NCBI GenBank assembly: GCA_016630955.3
Contig: CM049989.1
Span: 1,612,001 to 1,676,000 of the forward strand
Source of the DNA: Didymella arachidicola
Taxonomy: Eukaryota > Ascomycota > Dothideomycetes > Pleosporales > Didymellaceae
DNA: 64,000 nt
Direction of reading: 5' to 3'
Position 1 is the stretch's first letter. Each line of letters starts with the position of its first letter. Position numbers and translations under genes: made by a program. Positions 12,601 to 22,585 of this stretch are shown piece by piece. Under the pieces are notes generated by a model. It had not been told where the DNA came from. It was given only the letters and a program-made list of their open reading frames with translations, and did no database searches.

Positions 12601-14028
12601 GTCGAAGACTTCCAACGACAGGTGCAGCAATACGAAGAGCGCGTTGAAGATCTCTCTACAGACCTAGAGGCCGCGTTGCAGGCCAAGAAACGCCTCCAGA
12701 ATGAACTCGAAGATTACAGGAGTCAGCACGCGCACGACATTGAGGACGGAGAAACATCCCTGGAGCAGACACGCAAGAAGTACCAAGGCGAGCTCTCGAC
12801 CTTGACAAACGAGCTCGAGCAGGAACGTCAGACTATCATCTACATCCGCGAAGAGAACGGACGTCTGCGCGAGGAGATTGAGGAGATGAGGAGCAAGTGG
12901 GACGATGAGGTCCTGAACTCCTCCACCTGGGCGAAGGAGAAGAATCGCTTAGAGATGACCCTTCAAGTGGTGTCAAACTCTCGTGACGAGGCAGCCAACG
13001 CTCACAACGAGGCTCAGTCTAAGATCGTGAACCTGTTGTCCCAGGTCCGCAACCTCCGGACCAACGTGGATGACCTTGCGGCCGAGCGGGATTCCGCCAT
13101 TGAGGAGAAGAAGCGTCTTGAGAGCCGTCTGCAGGAGGCTGCAGACCGACTGGACGATCTGTCGCGATCTGAGTCACCAGCGATGCGCAATGCCGCTGCA
13201 TATGATCGCGAGCTGCTTGAGCTCAAGTCTGGCCTGGCTCAGCAGGAGGACATTGCAGCTGCTGCTGTTGGTAAGATGCGTCGTGCGGAGGCTTTGGCAC
13301 AGGAGTTGCAGAAAGACATTATCGCCGAACGTGAGGCGAACGTACAGTTGCACAAGGAGAAGGGTCTCGTCGGAAAGAACTTGAAGGACCTCCAATTGCG
13401 CCTGGTGGATCTCGAGACGAAGGGCTATAGCGGCTCAGCTGGCAAGGACGTGCGTTTCCTGCACGGACGCATCCAGGAGGTAAGATAGAATTGTCCATTG
13501 CTTTGTATTCTGGCTAATCATGCGTTGCAGCTTGAGAAGGCACTCGAGGATGCGGAGTCGTCCCGCCTCTCTGACTCTCGCGCCGTCCGTAACGTCGACC
13601 GTACTGTCAAGGACCTACAGTCGCAGATCGAGCGACGTGAGAAGCAGAATGCCTCCATCAATGATGACCTGAACAAGGCTCGCGACAAGATCTCCAGCCT
13701 TCTCTCCACCATCGATGAGCTGCAGTCGTCCGATTCAGGAAACCAGCTTGTCGCTAAGCGCGCCGAGCGCGAACTCCGTGAAGAGCGCGAGAGGACTTTG
13801 AAGCTCGAACGCGAGCTCGAAAACTTCAAGAATCTGCGCATCGAGCGCAGGAGCCAGCTCGGCGTCCCGGGCATTGCAGCGAGTGATGCTGGTGATGCGC
13901 GATCGAGACGCGGCTCCTCTATCGGCCTGCTGATGGGCGAAATGGGCGAAGCTGCACCCAGCGAGAAGAAGTATGGTAGCTTCCGCTCTGGGTTACGACG
14001 TGTGTCCGGCCAGAAGGGTTTTTTGTAG
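6631..14028 (+). CDS. Class II myosin heavy chain
   Basis: Conventional two-headed myosin that builds and constricts the actomyosin ring at septation. Exons are 6631-7209, 7260-7444, 7494-13479 and 13531-14028, which join in frame to 2,415 residues, the length range of filamentous-fungal myosin II. A disordered Ser/Pro-rich N-terminal extension of about 90 residues comes first, then the SH3-like domain. The P-loop GESGAGKTENTKK (near residue 256) is completed by the second splice. Switch I (NNNSSRFGKF), switch II (DIAGFEIFDENSFEQLCINY) and the actin-binding HFVRCILPN follow, then an IQ-type neck (IQFQSAARGFTQRR). The rest is a very long heptad coiled coil, broken by a Ser/Thr/Asn-rich hinge around 11700-11870 (NANRSPTHRRLDSENRKP). 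The short last exon ends GQKGFL. Identification is secure; the orthologue is called MyoB or Myo2 in different fungi. Confidence 0.96.
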
Positions 14029-14252
14029 TTGACGGGATCTCTGAAGGGGAGGGGTTGTTGAAGAGGTCCCAGGTCACATATATTTCTAGTCCACATTTCC
14101 GCAGAGAAGCAGTAGAGGGTGTGGGCGGTCCTGTCACTACATCCACAGACGCCACCGAGCAAAGGAGGGAGAACAACACTGTCGCTACTATCACCGAACA
14201 AGAGAAGCCTACTCCAACGGCGTCAAGAGCACTGGTCATCGCTGGCGCTGGC

Positions 14253-14564
14253 ATGAGGAGAAAACATAGCTACGACACAGGCGTAGGCCTGCTGGAAGAC
14301 ATCGAGGAAGTCGCCTCCGTCTTCGAGAAAGACTCGGTGCGCCACCAGGCGTTCCTCGAAGATTACGACGTCGTCGAAGACGACAACGAAACCCTCGTCG
14401 AAGTCGACGGCGAGCTGTACAAAGAGAAACAGGTCGACATCGACGTCTCAGACTCGGAGCCGCCCAGCGATACCGAGTCTGATGCCGGAGGGCCCCAGGG
14501 TGGATGCGGGGTCAGGCGCAAGAGGACCATCCGGGTGGTTATTCGGTCTAGGGCGTTTATCTGA
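14253..14564 (+). CDS. Acidic hypothetical protein, start uncertain
   Basis: I do not recognise this protein. From the ATG at 14253 the frame gives 103 residues starting MRRKHSYDTGVGLLEDIEEV, strongly acidic in the middle and ending in a basic RKRTIRVVIRSRAFI tail. Codon choice is typical of the coding sequence nearby (many third-position C), which argues that it is translated. The same frame is open back to about 14055 without an ATG, and a possible acceptor (TTTCTAG at 14084-14090) precedes that stretch, so an upstream exon may exist. It begins only 225 bp after the myosin stop, so it could also be an alternative 3' exon or lie within the myosin 3' UTR. Confidence 0.45.
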   Translation: MRRKHSYDTGVGLLEDIEEVASVFEKDSVRHQAFLEDYDVVEDDNETLVEVDGELYKEKQVDIDVSDSEPPSDTESDAGGPQGGCGVRRKRTIRVVIRSRAFI

Positions 14565-15268
14565 GCGTGGGGTTTTTTGTAAGGGCGTTTTTAGCGATAT
14601 ATCACGGTTGTTTTGCTAGGGGGTGTTGAATGATATCTTGTTACTTTGGTCGGTGCGCCCCACTTGTGTGCGAGTTTTGTGGTGTGTAGGATTGGACCCA
14701 CGACTGCGTTGGCATGGCGAGGGGCTTCCAGGGCTCAAAGCGAGCGGGGAGTATGCCCATGGTCTCGCGAGAGCAAAGTGACCCTGGCGGCCGTAGCAGG
14801 TGGCATGTGCGTCGAGTAGAAGGGACGCTGCGGTGTTGGACACTCAAAGAAACATGACGCACAGCTACTCCATACCACTCCATTCTCTAAACCCACAAGA
14901 GCACTCAAATTCTTCTATACTTGATATATCGCTCGCAAATAAGTACAATGTACATGAGATCCTCGCCCCAATGCCGTCGTAAGCGCATGCATGCAAGTAT
15001 CCAGCGCTTCTGGAGCACAAATAGCCGTGTAAATAGAGTAGGAAATCGATTGTCGAGAAGGGGTATGCAAAGCAGTGGTGTGCGCCGGAAGTGAGGCCGA
15101 GGCCGAGGCCGTGACGGCGGCCGCGGAAGCTTTTTGTGATGTGATGCGTGGTGGAATTGCTGAGATGCGTGGTGCCAAACTTTTTGGGGACTTTTTCCGT
15201 GGGCTTGTGGAGATGTGAGGTGGGTGGGGATCGTTGGTCGCTGCGGTGCAAACTCGTCGAACTTTCAT
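14565..15268. other. Intergenic region; no gene seen
   Basis: AT-richer sequence between the acidic ORF (+) and the 3' end of the Lee1-like gene (-). It should include the 3' UTR of the latter. Open frames here are short and compositionally non-coding. Confidence 0.5.
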
Positions 15269-17344
15269 TCATGCGTTGCTTCCCCATGCTCCCCCCGTCC
15301 TGCCCAACCCGCTCAGCCCAGACGGCTTCTGCGCCCCGACTGGCGCCAGGTTCGGGCTCCCCTTGCCGCCGCTGCCCCAGCTCAACCCACTCAGCCGTTT
15401 GTTACTCGTGCTACTTGTCGTGCTCGCGCCATCCGCGCTCTTCTTCACATCGTCCTCTTCCTCCATGCTGAACAAGCCCTGCTCCTCCTCGATGCGCTCG
15501 CGATTGATGCTGCTGCTGCTGACCGCGCGGTCAAGACTGCTGAGTCTGCCGCTGGGGCTACCAATGCTTGAGGCGGAGGTGAGGCGGTTGATGCCGGGGT
15601 GTTGCGGGTTCGAGGTGGGCGTGCTGGCGAGGCCGGGGACGGCGTCTGAGGAGAGGCGTGTGCGCTGGAGTTGCTGGCTGAGCATGCCCATGGAGGCTTG
15701 ACGGGGCGGGGACGAGACGAAGGGGCTTGTGTCGCCGGAGGCGGGGCGGTTCATGGCGCGGAGCGAGGGCGAGGCGCCTGGGTGCAGGCTGGAGTTGCGC
15801 AGGGGAGATCCAACGTGGCCGAATGCGGAGGCGCCGGGGAGGGAACCGGATTCGAAGTTGTCGTTTAGCGGTTTCGACCTGCCCCATAGCGATTGGAAGC
15901 GTGAGGGCGAGCCAGTGGCTACTGACGGTGATCCGTACCGTGTGTCTGATGCTGTAGGCGAGGCGCCAAACCGAGAGATGGAAGCGTGCTGCGAGAACGA
16001 GTGGCTTTCGCCGTCGCCGTGGTCGCGCGAGAAGCGGCGCATCTTCTCCTGTGGTGTAAGCAGGTCGCTGAGCGAGCCTGGCAGCAGATCCTCCTCGAAC
16101 TTGCCAATCATGTCGGCGTCGTCCCACTCTTCGTCCTTGTACGCTGGGCGGGCGCCCACGCTCGACGACATGAGGTTTCTCGAGCGGTTCGCAGCGAGCT
16201 CTGAATGCAGCATCCTCCTCCCCACGGGCGGCTCGACCAAGTCTGGCGGCGACGAGCCCAGCGCGGGTGTCCTGCCTCTCGAGGCGTCGCCGAATGCCGA
16301 GTCGTGCAGGTTGCGGAGCGCAGCGGAGTCGGCTTGGTACGAGGACGGCGGCGAGCCTGCGAGGAACTTGGCGGGCACGGACGAGGCAATGGGCCCGTAG
16401 CGAGCCATGTGGGAGATGCCCTGGCTGTCGAAGGAGGCGGGCAGCGGCACGTCCATGACGCTGAGGCCCTTCTGCACGGGCGACAGCGGCCCGCGGGCGT
16501 TGTCGTTGGGCGGCGAGCCGTAGTTGGAGCCCGGGTGGGAGGAGAAGGTGGCGTCGATGGTGGGGATCATGTCGTACTGCGACTTGGGCATGGCGTAGGG
16601 GTCGTCCTGGAGGGTGTACTGGTAGCCGGGCTGGACCGGGGCCATGTGCGCCTGCATGGTCAGCAGCGAGCTGTTCATGGGCGGGTCCTGGTTGTGGATG
16701 TTGACGCGGCCAAAGTGGCCGCGGCCCATGTTGGCGTTGACGACGTGGCCGTTGGGCAGGATGTGGGCGAGGGCGCACTTGTGGCCGAACTTGCAGTTGC
16801 CCTTTGTGAAGTACTTGCACGGCGCGCGCTCGGTGACGGGCTCGTCCGAGTGCAGGAACGGGCAGGCCTTGCCCGCCTGGCACGCGCCTTGCCGGTAGAA
16901 CTTGCAGGGAACGTGCGAGGTGCTCTTGTTGTTGGGCGGGCTGCGCGGGCCTGCAAAGCCCATCTCGCGCAGGTGGGCGCCGTTGCCGTGGCCGTGGCCG
17001 TGGCCGTGGCCGTGGGCGTTGCTGTGGGCATGGCCGTTGACGCGCCCGCCGGGCACGGGCACGGGCTGTCCGTTGCCGTTCGCGCTCGTCATGGCGCCGG
17101 GCGGCTTGACGCTGCTGCTGCTGCTGTTGCTGTTGCTGTTGCTGTCGTACGGGCGCAGGGCGCGGGCGGCGCGGTGGGCGGCCTGCGGGGGGCTCGAGGC
17201 GTAGGCGGCCGTCGTCGCCGCCGTGGGCGGGTGCAGCTGGTGCGCAAAGGGCCCGTCGTCGAGCTGCGACGAGGATGGTGGGGTGTCGTAGTGGGGCTGC
17301 TCGTCGACCTCGGGGTGGCTGCTGGGCGCAAATGCGGTGGCCAT
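15269..17344 (-). CDS. Lee1-like CCCH zinc-finger protein
   Basis: Intronless 691-residue protein with two tandem CCCH fingers, probably RNA-binding. The first finger is PCKFYRQGACQAGKACPFLH and the second CKYFTKGNCKFGHKCALAH, both C-x7-C-x5-C-x3-H, at about residues 145-195. This pair resembles yeast Lee1 and related fungal proteins of poorly known role. Upstream are an Asn/Ser-rich run and a His-Gly repeat (HGHGHGHGHGNG). The remaining ~490 residues are Ser/Pro/Gly-rich and disordered, with many SP/TP motifs, ending GGAWGSNA. The ATG at 17344 is preferred; the codon two positions upstream is GTG. The first ~300 nt of the gene are very GC-rich, and a long antisense frame there is a composition artefact. 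Confidence 0.85.
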   Translation of the reverse strand: MATAFAPSSHPEVDEQPHYDTPPSSSQLDDGPFAHQLHPPTAATTAAYASSPPQAAHRAARALRPYDSNSNSNSSSSSVKPPGAMTSANGNGQPVPVPGGRVNGHAHSNAHGHGHGHGHGNGAHLREMGFAGPRSPPNNKSTSHVPCKFYRQGACQAGKACPFLHSDEPVTERAPCKYFTKGNCKFGHKCALAHILPNGHVVNANMGRGHFGRVNIHNQDPPMNSSLLTMQAHMAPVQPGYQYTLQDDPYAMPKSQYDMIPTIDATFSSHPGSNYGSPPNDNARGPLSPVQKGLSVMDVPLPASFDSQGISHMARYGPIASSVPAKFLAGSPPSSYQADSAALRNLHDSAFGDASRGRTPALGSSPPDLVEPPVGRRMLHSELAANRSRNLMSSSVGARPAYKDEEWDDADMIGKFEEDLLPGSLSDLLTPQEKMRRFSRDHGDGESHSFSQHASISRFGASPTASDTRYGSPSVATGSPSRFQSLWGRSKPLNDNFESGSLPGASAFGHVGSPLRNSSLHPGASPSLRAMNRPASGDTSPFVSSPPRQASMGMLSQQLQRTRLSSDAVPGLASTPTSNPQHPGINRLTSASSIGSPSGRLSSLDRAVSSSSINRERIEEEQGLFSMEEEDDVKKSADGASTTSSTSNKRLSGLSWGSGGKGSPNLAPVGAQKPSGLSGLGRTGGAWGSNA
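16984..17031 (-). repeat. Gly-His coding hexanucleotide repeat
   Basis: A run of GGCCGT units on the plus strand encodes alternating His and Gly in the Lee1-like protein just before its zinc fingers. It is a simple in-frame microsatellite, likely variable in length. Confidence 0.7.
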
Positions 17345-18098
17345 GGTCACATGTCCCGCCAGACAATGGTCGAGGGGTCGAGGTGCGTTGGAGTGACGGC
17401 CGTCGACAGCACGCGAGGCTATGCAGGTGAGAGCCTCGGAGCCCCGAACCTGGAGTAAGAGACTGATATCACCCGCAGCTATGGCGAATGTCGGACCGCC
17501 CTAGTCTCTGCCCGGCTTAGACCGGAACTGCGGGATCGCTTGCAGCGGGAGACTCGGTCGGCGTGGAGCGGAGGATAACGGTGAGCATCCAGCGAGTGTT
17601 GACAGAACTTGGAAGTGTGCGCGACAGAAGTAGAGGTTGAGTTCGCAGCACGTTCGCAGCACGCGCGAGAGGCGGTTGGAGAGTGTGCACAGCCATGCTG
17701 CAGGCTGATGCGTCCCCTATATTGCATTGCCTGCTCGACCTGTAAGTCGCCGCCTCAGGGTCCTGCAGTCCTGCAGTCCTGCCGTCCTGCATCACGCGGG
17801 CCGAGACCCTCCGTCACGCGGCAGCCGCTGAGGCAGACCATCACCACCACCAACTTTCCAGCCGTCTCTGAGACATGGCTGTGCCCAAGGGACGGCCCGC
17901 AGCCAACCACACACTGCATGTGCTGCCTGCCACAACTCCCATCCATACACTACACTGTCACCTGCGCCGCGGCAAACCCGTCACCTGCAGGAAGAATCTG
18001 TAACGTGATAGTTGCTTTGTATACTATGCTCCCTACTATCCATACTATGTTATCATCCAAGTCGCCACCCATGAATACCTACAGCCTCAACAGTTCCA
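17345..18098. other. Promoter region of the Lee1-like gene and 3' flank of the Ser/Thr-rich gene
   Basis: No gene is visible in 754 bp. The stretch has CT-rich tracts and a short imperfect tandem repeat of CCTGCAGT at 17761-17790. It should contain the Lee1-like promoter and, at its far end, the 3' UTR of the Ser/Thr-rich gene. Confidence 0.5.
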
Positions 18099-21000
18099 TC
18101 AAACATGTCCAATCCTCAAGATCCCCGCCGAGCAAGTGTTGTTGTACCACTCCATCTGCAAATCATCCATCATATGCACCTGCGGAATCCCCAGTCCGTA
18201 CGTGTACGCACTAAACTGAATCCCAGAGAGTGCTCTGAACCCATCATGGAACAAGACTTGCGTTAGTCGACAATTAACATACGCCCAGCAAGCAGGCAGT
18301 GTTGCATTCTGTTCAGCCACAAGCACCTCTTGCTTCAGCGCTGCATCGTACCTGTACCCTGACACGTGCAGCGTACATGGTGTGATCCCATTGAGAGCGC
18401 AGCCAAAGTATCCAGAGTACGCGTTGAACCAGTACGCCGGCACCGACGCTCGCGGACCAGCTCCAATCTCGCCAGGCAGTAGCGTCCCTGTGAAGGCTGT
18501 ATTGGGTAGCAGGCGCCCCGTCAAAGGTAAAAACATGGCGATGTTGGGCTGTGACATCGCAGGAAACGGCTCCCACTTGTCAGGAACGTGCGTGTATCCG
18601 TTTGCGTAGAAAAGGTGGTGGTACGGATTCTTCATACCGTTGACCACTACCAGCCTGTCCTCGTTGGCTCCGACTGTAGTGTCATCAAACGAGAGCGTAA
18701 AGTTGCCAGACTCTCCGCACTTCGTTGCATCTGCCGCGCGAGCTTCATCCGTCTGTACTGGCATCGCAGCCACACGAGCAACCGTATTGACGACCGTGCT
18801 GAAGCTGCTTGGCATTGATGCAAATAGTTGGAACGAAGGTAGCTCTGACAAAGGCCTCTGCGTTGTCGATCGTGTCGTGGGAGCTATCGTCCGCAGATCA
18901 GATGGCTCAGGACCAGTAACCGTAGGGTAAGTTCCCGTCCAATACGTCTGTGTTGTTGAGATGATTGGTGTGGGAAAGACAAAAACGACAGAAGTATCTC
19001 CATACGCAATCACCCTCGTCATCAACCCACGAGCTTGTAGGGCAGAAGTCCCATTGTTGCTAGCGGAGAGGGTCGATGTGGCCACGATAGGCGCACTAGT
19101 CAAAGTCACAGTCGACGTCAACGTACTCCGTGAGCTTGACAAAGACGTCGTGCTTGAGCTATTTATAGGAAAGGCTGGTGGAGGGCCAGGTGTAGCATCT
19201 GGCACTCCCACAGTCGTATAGGAAGATAATGCGCTGAAGAACGAAGTCGAAAGAGATAACGAAGAAGAAGTCCGTGAGCTGCTCGATGTCGTAGTATTGA
19301 CCAGACCTGACGAAGGGAGCCCTGGCGATGTGAGAATATTCGACGCAGGGAATGAGCTTGAAACGACACTGTCCGACGTTGCATTTCTCGAATGGACAGG
19401 CGTAGAGGACACGAACGCTACGGTACTGCTGCCGCTGCTGGTGGTGAAGCTGGTGCTTTGTAGGACAGGGAAGCTAGTCGACGCTGGCGAGGGAGACGTG
19501 TCACCGTCCGGCGCAGTGGATGTGAGCAAGGACATTGCGCTATCGCTTGATGTCCTGCGAGAGCTAGTAGACGTGAAGTTCATCCTCGTCGAAGAAGTAA
19601 ACAGGACCGACGTGTCGATGGAAGAACTTGTTGAGCTAAACGTGGAGTTGAGCCCAAACGATGGCATCAATGGCTGTGTACCAATCGTTGGAGACGAATT
19701 ACCGACAGACACTGGAGAGCTGGGTGTCGCTGCAGGAGGGCTCAAACTCGGTGTGGTGATCGAGATTGTAGCAGAGGACGATTGAGTGGGCGGTGAAACA
19801 CTAGAAATTGAAACAACCGATGATATGGTCGAAGTTTGAAATGGAGCTGTGGGGGGTGTAGAAGATGGCGAAGACAGGTTGTATGATGAAGCCAGCGATG
19901 ACGTTGACGGGGTCAAGGAAGACGAAACAGAGACCAACGATGTTCCAACTGGTGTCGGTGGCGATGTCAATAGCGGCGTCGAAGGCGGCAGAGCAATCGT
20001 TGGCGATGTCAATCTCGTACTTGGAATAGTGCTGAACGTTGTGCTTGAGAGTAGAGCACTAAGTGATGACGATGCTGTGATGGTAGTCGTTTGGTCAGAG
20101 CTGGTGTGCATCGGTGTAGTTGTACTCTCGATGACCGGGCTATTGCTATCAGGCTTAGGCAGTGAAACTGTAAATTGCTCACTTGATGACCTCATCGTTG
20201 AGTTGGCAGTGGATACTGAGCTCGCGCCAGTACTCAGCGACGTTGGTGCAATTGGAAAAAGCGCAGTGCTGCCAACGATCGAAGTCGCAGTATTAGTTGA
20301 CGTTGTAATCTGACCTCCGGACAGGGCAGACGTGACCGTGGTTGGAGCTCCTGCCGTCGGACTCAGTGGCGTGGATGGGGAAGACACGCCGCTCAGGATC
20401 CTCGTTGACACGATTGTAATCGTCGATACTTGACCGTCAGGTAGGGTGCTTATCAAGGTTGTGAAGACGCTCGAGATCGTGAGCGAAACGAGACCATTGG
20501 ACGCTGTGATAGGACCACTGACCAGAGTCGAGGATCTACTAGGAAGTGTAGATGACGGCGTAATGAGGACACTCGAGAATTGCGATGGGTCTGGACGGAC
20601 TGACGTGCCAGACGGAGCTCCGCTAATAGTCGTCGCGATCACGCTGACCAAAGTAGTTGTTTGTCCGCCAGGTGCAACACTGATCATCACAATTGTAGTG
20701 CTAAACGATATAGCAGAGCCTCCAGCTGTTGGACTTGAAGACAAAGAGGTAGTTCCATCGGATATACTGGTCAACTGACTCGATGACACACCAGGATCTG
20801 GTACCAGCGTTGTTGTTTGACCTAGCGGCGACGAGAGAGTTGAGGCAATGCGTGACGTAGTACTGATGCTTGGACTCACTACAACCAGGCTCGACGGCGA
20901 AGATGTCATTTCTGTGATCGAAGGCTATGCGATAGCAGAGGTTGTGATCATGAACGAAGTCGCTGGCTGCGCAGGTGAATCGGACGACATAGACGAGAGG

Positions 21001-22109
21001 ATCATCGAGGAAGGCATCGAAATCGAAGTTGAATCCACATTCTCGTTACCAGAAGTGAACGTACTCATGCTCGTGGGACCGACCCCTGACGGTGATGATG
21101 TCGGCATGATTGTAACTGCACTACTGGCTGATGTTTGCGTGCTCAAAGTGATGGAAAGCATATTCGAAGAGGCAGGTACTGAGGCGGTAGTGCGAGTGGA
21201 CGAGATACCAGTGCGACTTGGCGGAGCCATGCTGTTAAGCCATTGAGTCGAGCCACTGACTACCGAATAATAGTATGTTCCATGTGCTGGACTCGTCGGC
21301 GAAGCTGCAATAAGTGATACCGTGATTATTGGGCCGGGTATCGTAACGTAGACAACACTGCAATTGGCGGCGTCAACTAGCCCCTGAGCATGCACACCTT
21401 TAATGAGTCCAGTAAAGACGAAGTCCAGTGCAGTGAAGGCCGCGTAACAGCAGACTACGAGAAGGCTGAGCGTGATCAGACAATCAAACTTGCGAGGGCC
21501 CAGGAGGGCTCTGGTAACGACAGGGACGAAGGCCCTTATCCATCTATAAGCTCGGTACGGCCACCAGATCTTTGGTCTGAGCTTGGTAGACCAGGAGGAA
21601 AACCCAGGGCTCTTCTTCACTTGGGTATGTGGACTTGGTGTGGATCTCGCTCGTTCTAAATCGCTCGAGATGACCGAATCGCGCTTCCCGGTCGGTCTGG
21701 AGGAAGACTTTGGGTCGACTCCATCATACAAACTTTTGATCGGAGGGAAAGGGCGGCCATTGCCATCCAACGACGAACAAGACGTACTTGACGAAGTGAT
21801 CGAAGTTTTCTGAGAAGGGCTGCCGCTGTCAGGTGATGTTGACGAACCCTCGATCGCGGTAGATGAAGCCTCTGCAGATTTAGCGGGGAGATCGTCACTT
21901 GGATCGTCGACAGGAAACTGTTTCATCAGATCGTTGAGTACTGAACGGTTCAGTGTTGCTTCGTCAAGCAGCCGGGGTGGGGCTGTCGTAGCCTGTACTG
22001 TTGAAATCGCCCTCCGAACAGCATATTTCTGCTGCAATCGGTCCTTGACTGGTGTTTCTTCAGTGTGTCGGTAGCCGGACCCTTTTTTGCTCTTTTGACC
22101 TCTCGCCAT
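18099..22109 (-). CDS. Giant Ser/Thr-rich type II membrane protein, interrupted by an in-frame TAG
   Basis: One minus-strand frame runs 1,337 codons with a single stop, TAG at 20927-20925; I treat both halves as one gene. The first half (22109-20928) starts MARGQKSKKGSGYRHTEETP, is basic and cytosolic-looking for ~205 residues, then has one membrane segment (FDCLITLSLLVVCCYAAFTA) and begins a Ser/Thr-rich ectodomain. The second half continues in the same frame with several hundred residues of Ser/Thr/Pro sequence containing recurring GQTTT and GQxxT motifs. It ends in a ~230-residue globular domain with CGESGNFTLSFDD, GAGPRASVPAYWFNAYSGYF and LFHDGFRALSGIQF. From memory this domain is the fungal DUF7371; function is unknown. 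Likely a heavily O-glycosylated surface protein. The TAG may be a nonsense mutation, a readthrough site or the end of a weak intron (donor GTGGAT, 114 nt, in frame). Confidence 0.65.
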
Positions 22110-22585
22110 AACTCGAAATGCGGTATTCTGTAATATCGATGCGAGATCAGGATATACCGGGTATGTGTGTGCTGAACTATGTTGCAGTGAACGAAAGCTG
22201 TCTCGATAGTGTAGTGGTTATGTACGGAAGTGCCGCTGCGGAGCAATAACGCATCCTGTGGGCGAGTCTATGCCTTCCATGACTGCAATGCTAGCAGGCG
22301 AGCTGTTGCAAGCGAGGCGAGCGCAGCTGAGGGTGTTGAGGAAAGTGAGGGTGAGGTGGTTTTCTTGTCTTGTGTTGACCGCCTTCCCGGCTTGTTGCAG
22401 TATGTAGGAAGGCGCACCGTCGCACTTGGCCAGGACGGTGAACAGGCTTGCAAACTGGTCGAGGTGGCACAAAGAGGGAGAAGCGAGTCAAATTCTGGTT
22501 TGAGTCTCCAGTGGTGATGCCGTACGCTTAATTGTTGCGATTCGAGGATGCTGGCACTGGTGCCTCATAGTAGCTTGCTCAATTC
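22110..22585. other. Intergenic region with a tRNA-like 5' fragment
   Basis: No protein gene is visible between the Ser/Thr-rich gene start and the 3' end of utp18. It contains TCGATAGTGTAGTGGTTAT at 22203-22221, which resembles the 5' D-arm half of a eukaryotic tRNA with its A box. No matching T-arm or 3' acceptor follows. Confidence 0.4.

Noticed and set aside
15558..17366. 602-codon minus-strand frame overlapping the Lee1-like gene
   Set aside because: It is the Arg/Pro-rich shadow of the real frame and has no domain.
16205..17458. 417-codon open frame on the plus strand opposite the Lee1-like gene
   Set aside because: It is antisense to a gene with two clear zinc fingers, consists of Val/Gly/Ala-rich low-complexity sequence and arises from the high GC content there.
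18313..18576. Short frames overlapping the end of the Ser/Thr-rich gene
   Set aside because: Shadows of the conserved globular domain frame.
20936..21050. Intron with donor GTAACG removing the TAG in the Ser/Thr-rich gene
   Set aside because: That intron would be 125 nt and shift the frame, while the downstream frame is long and continuous in the original register.
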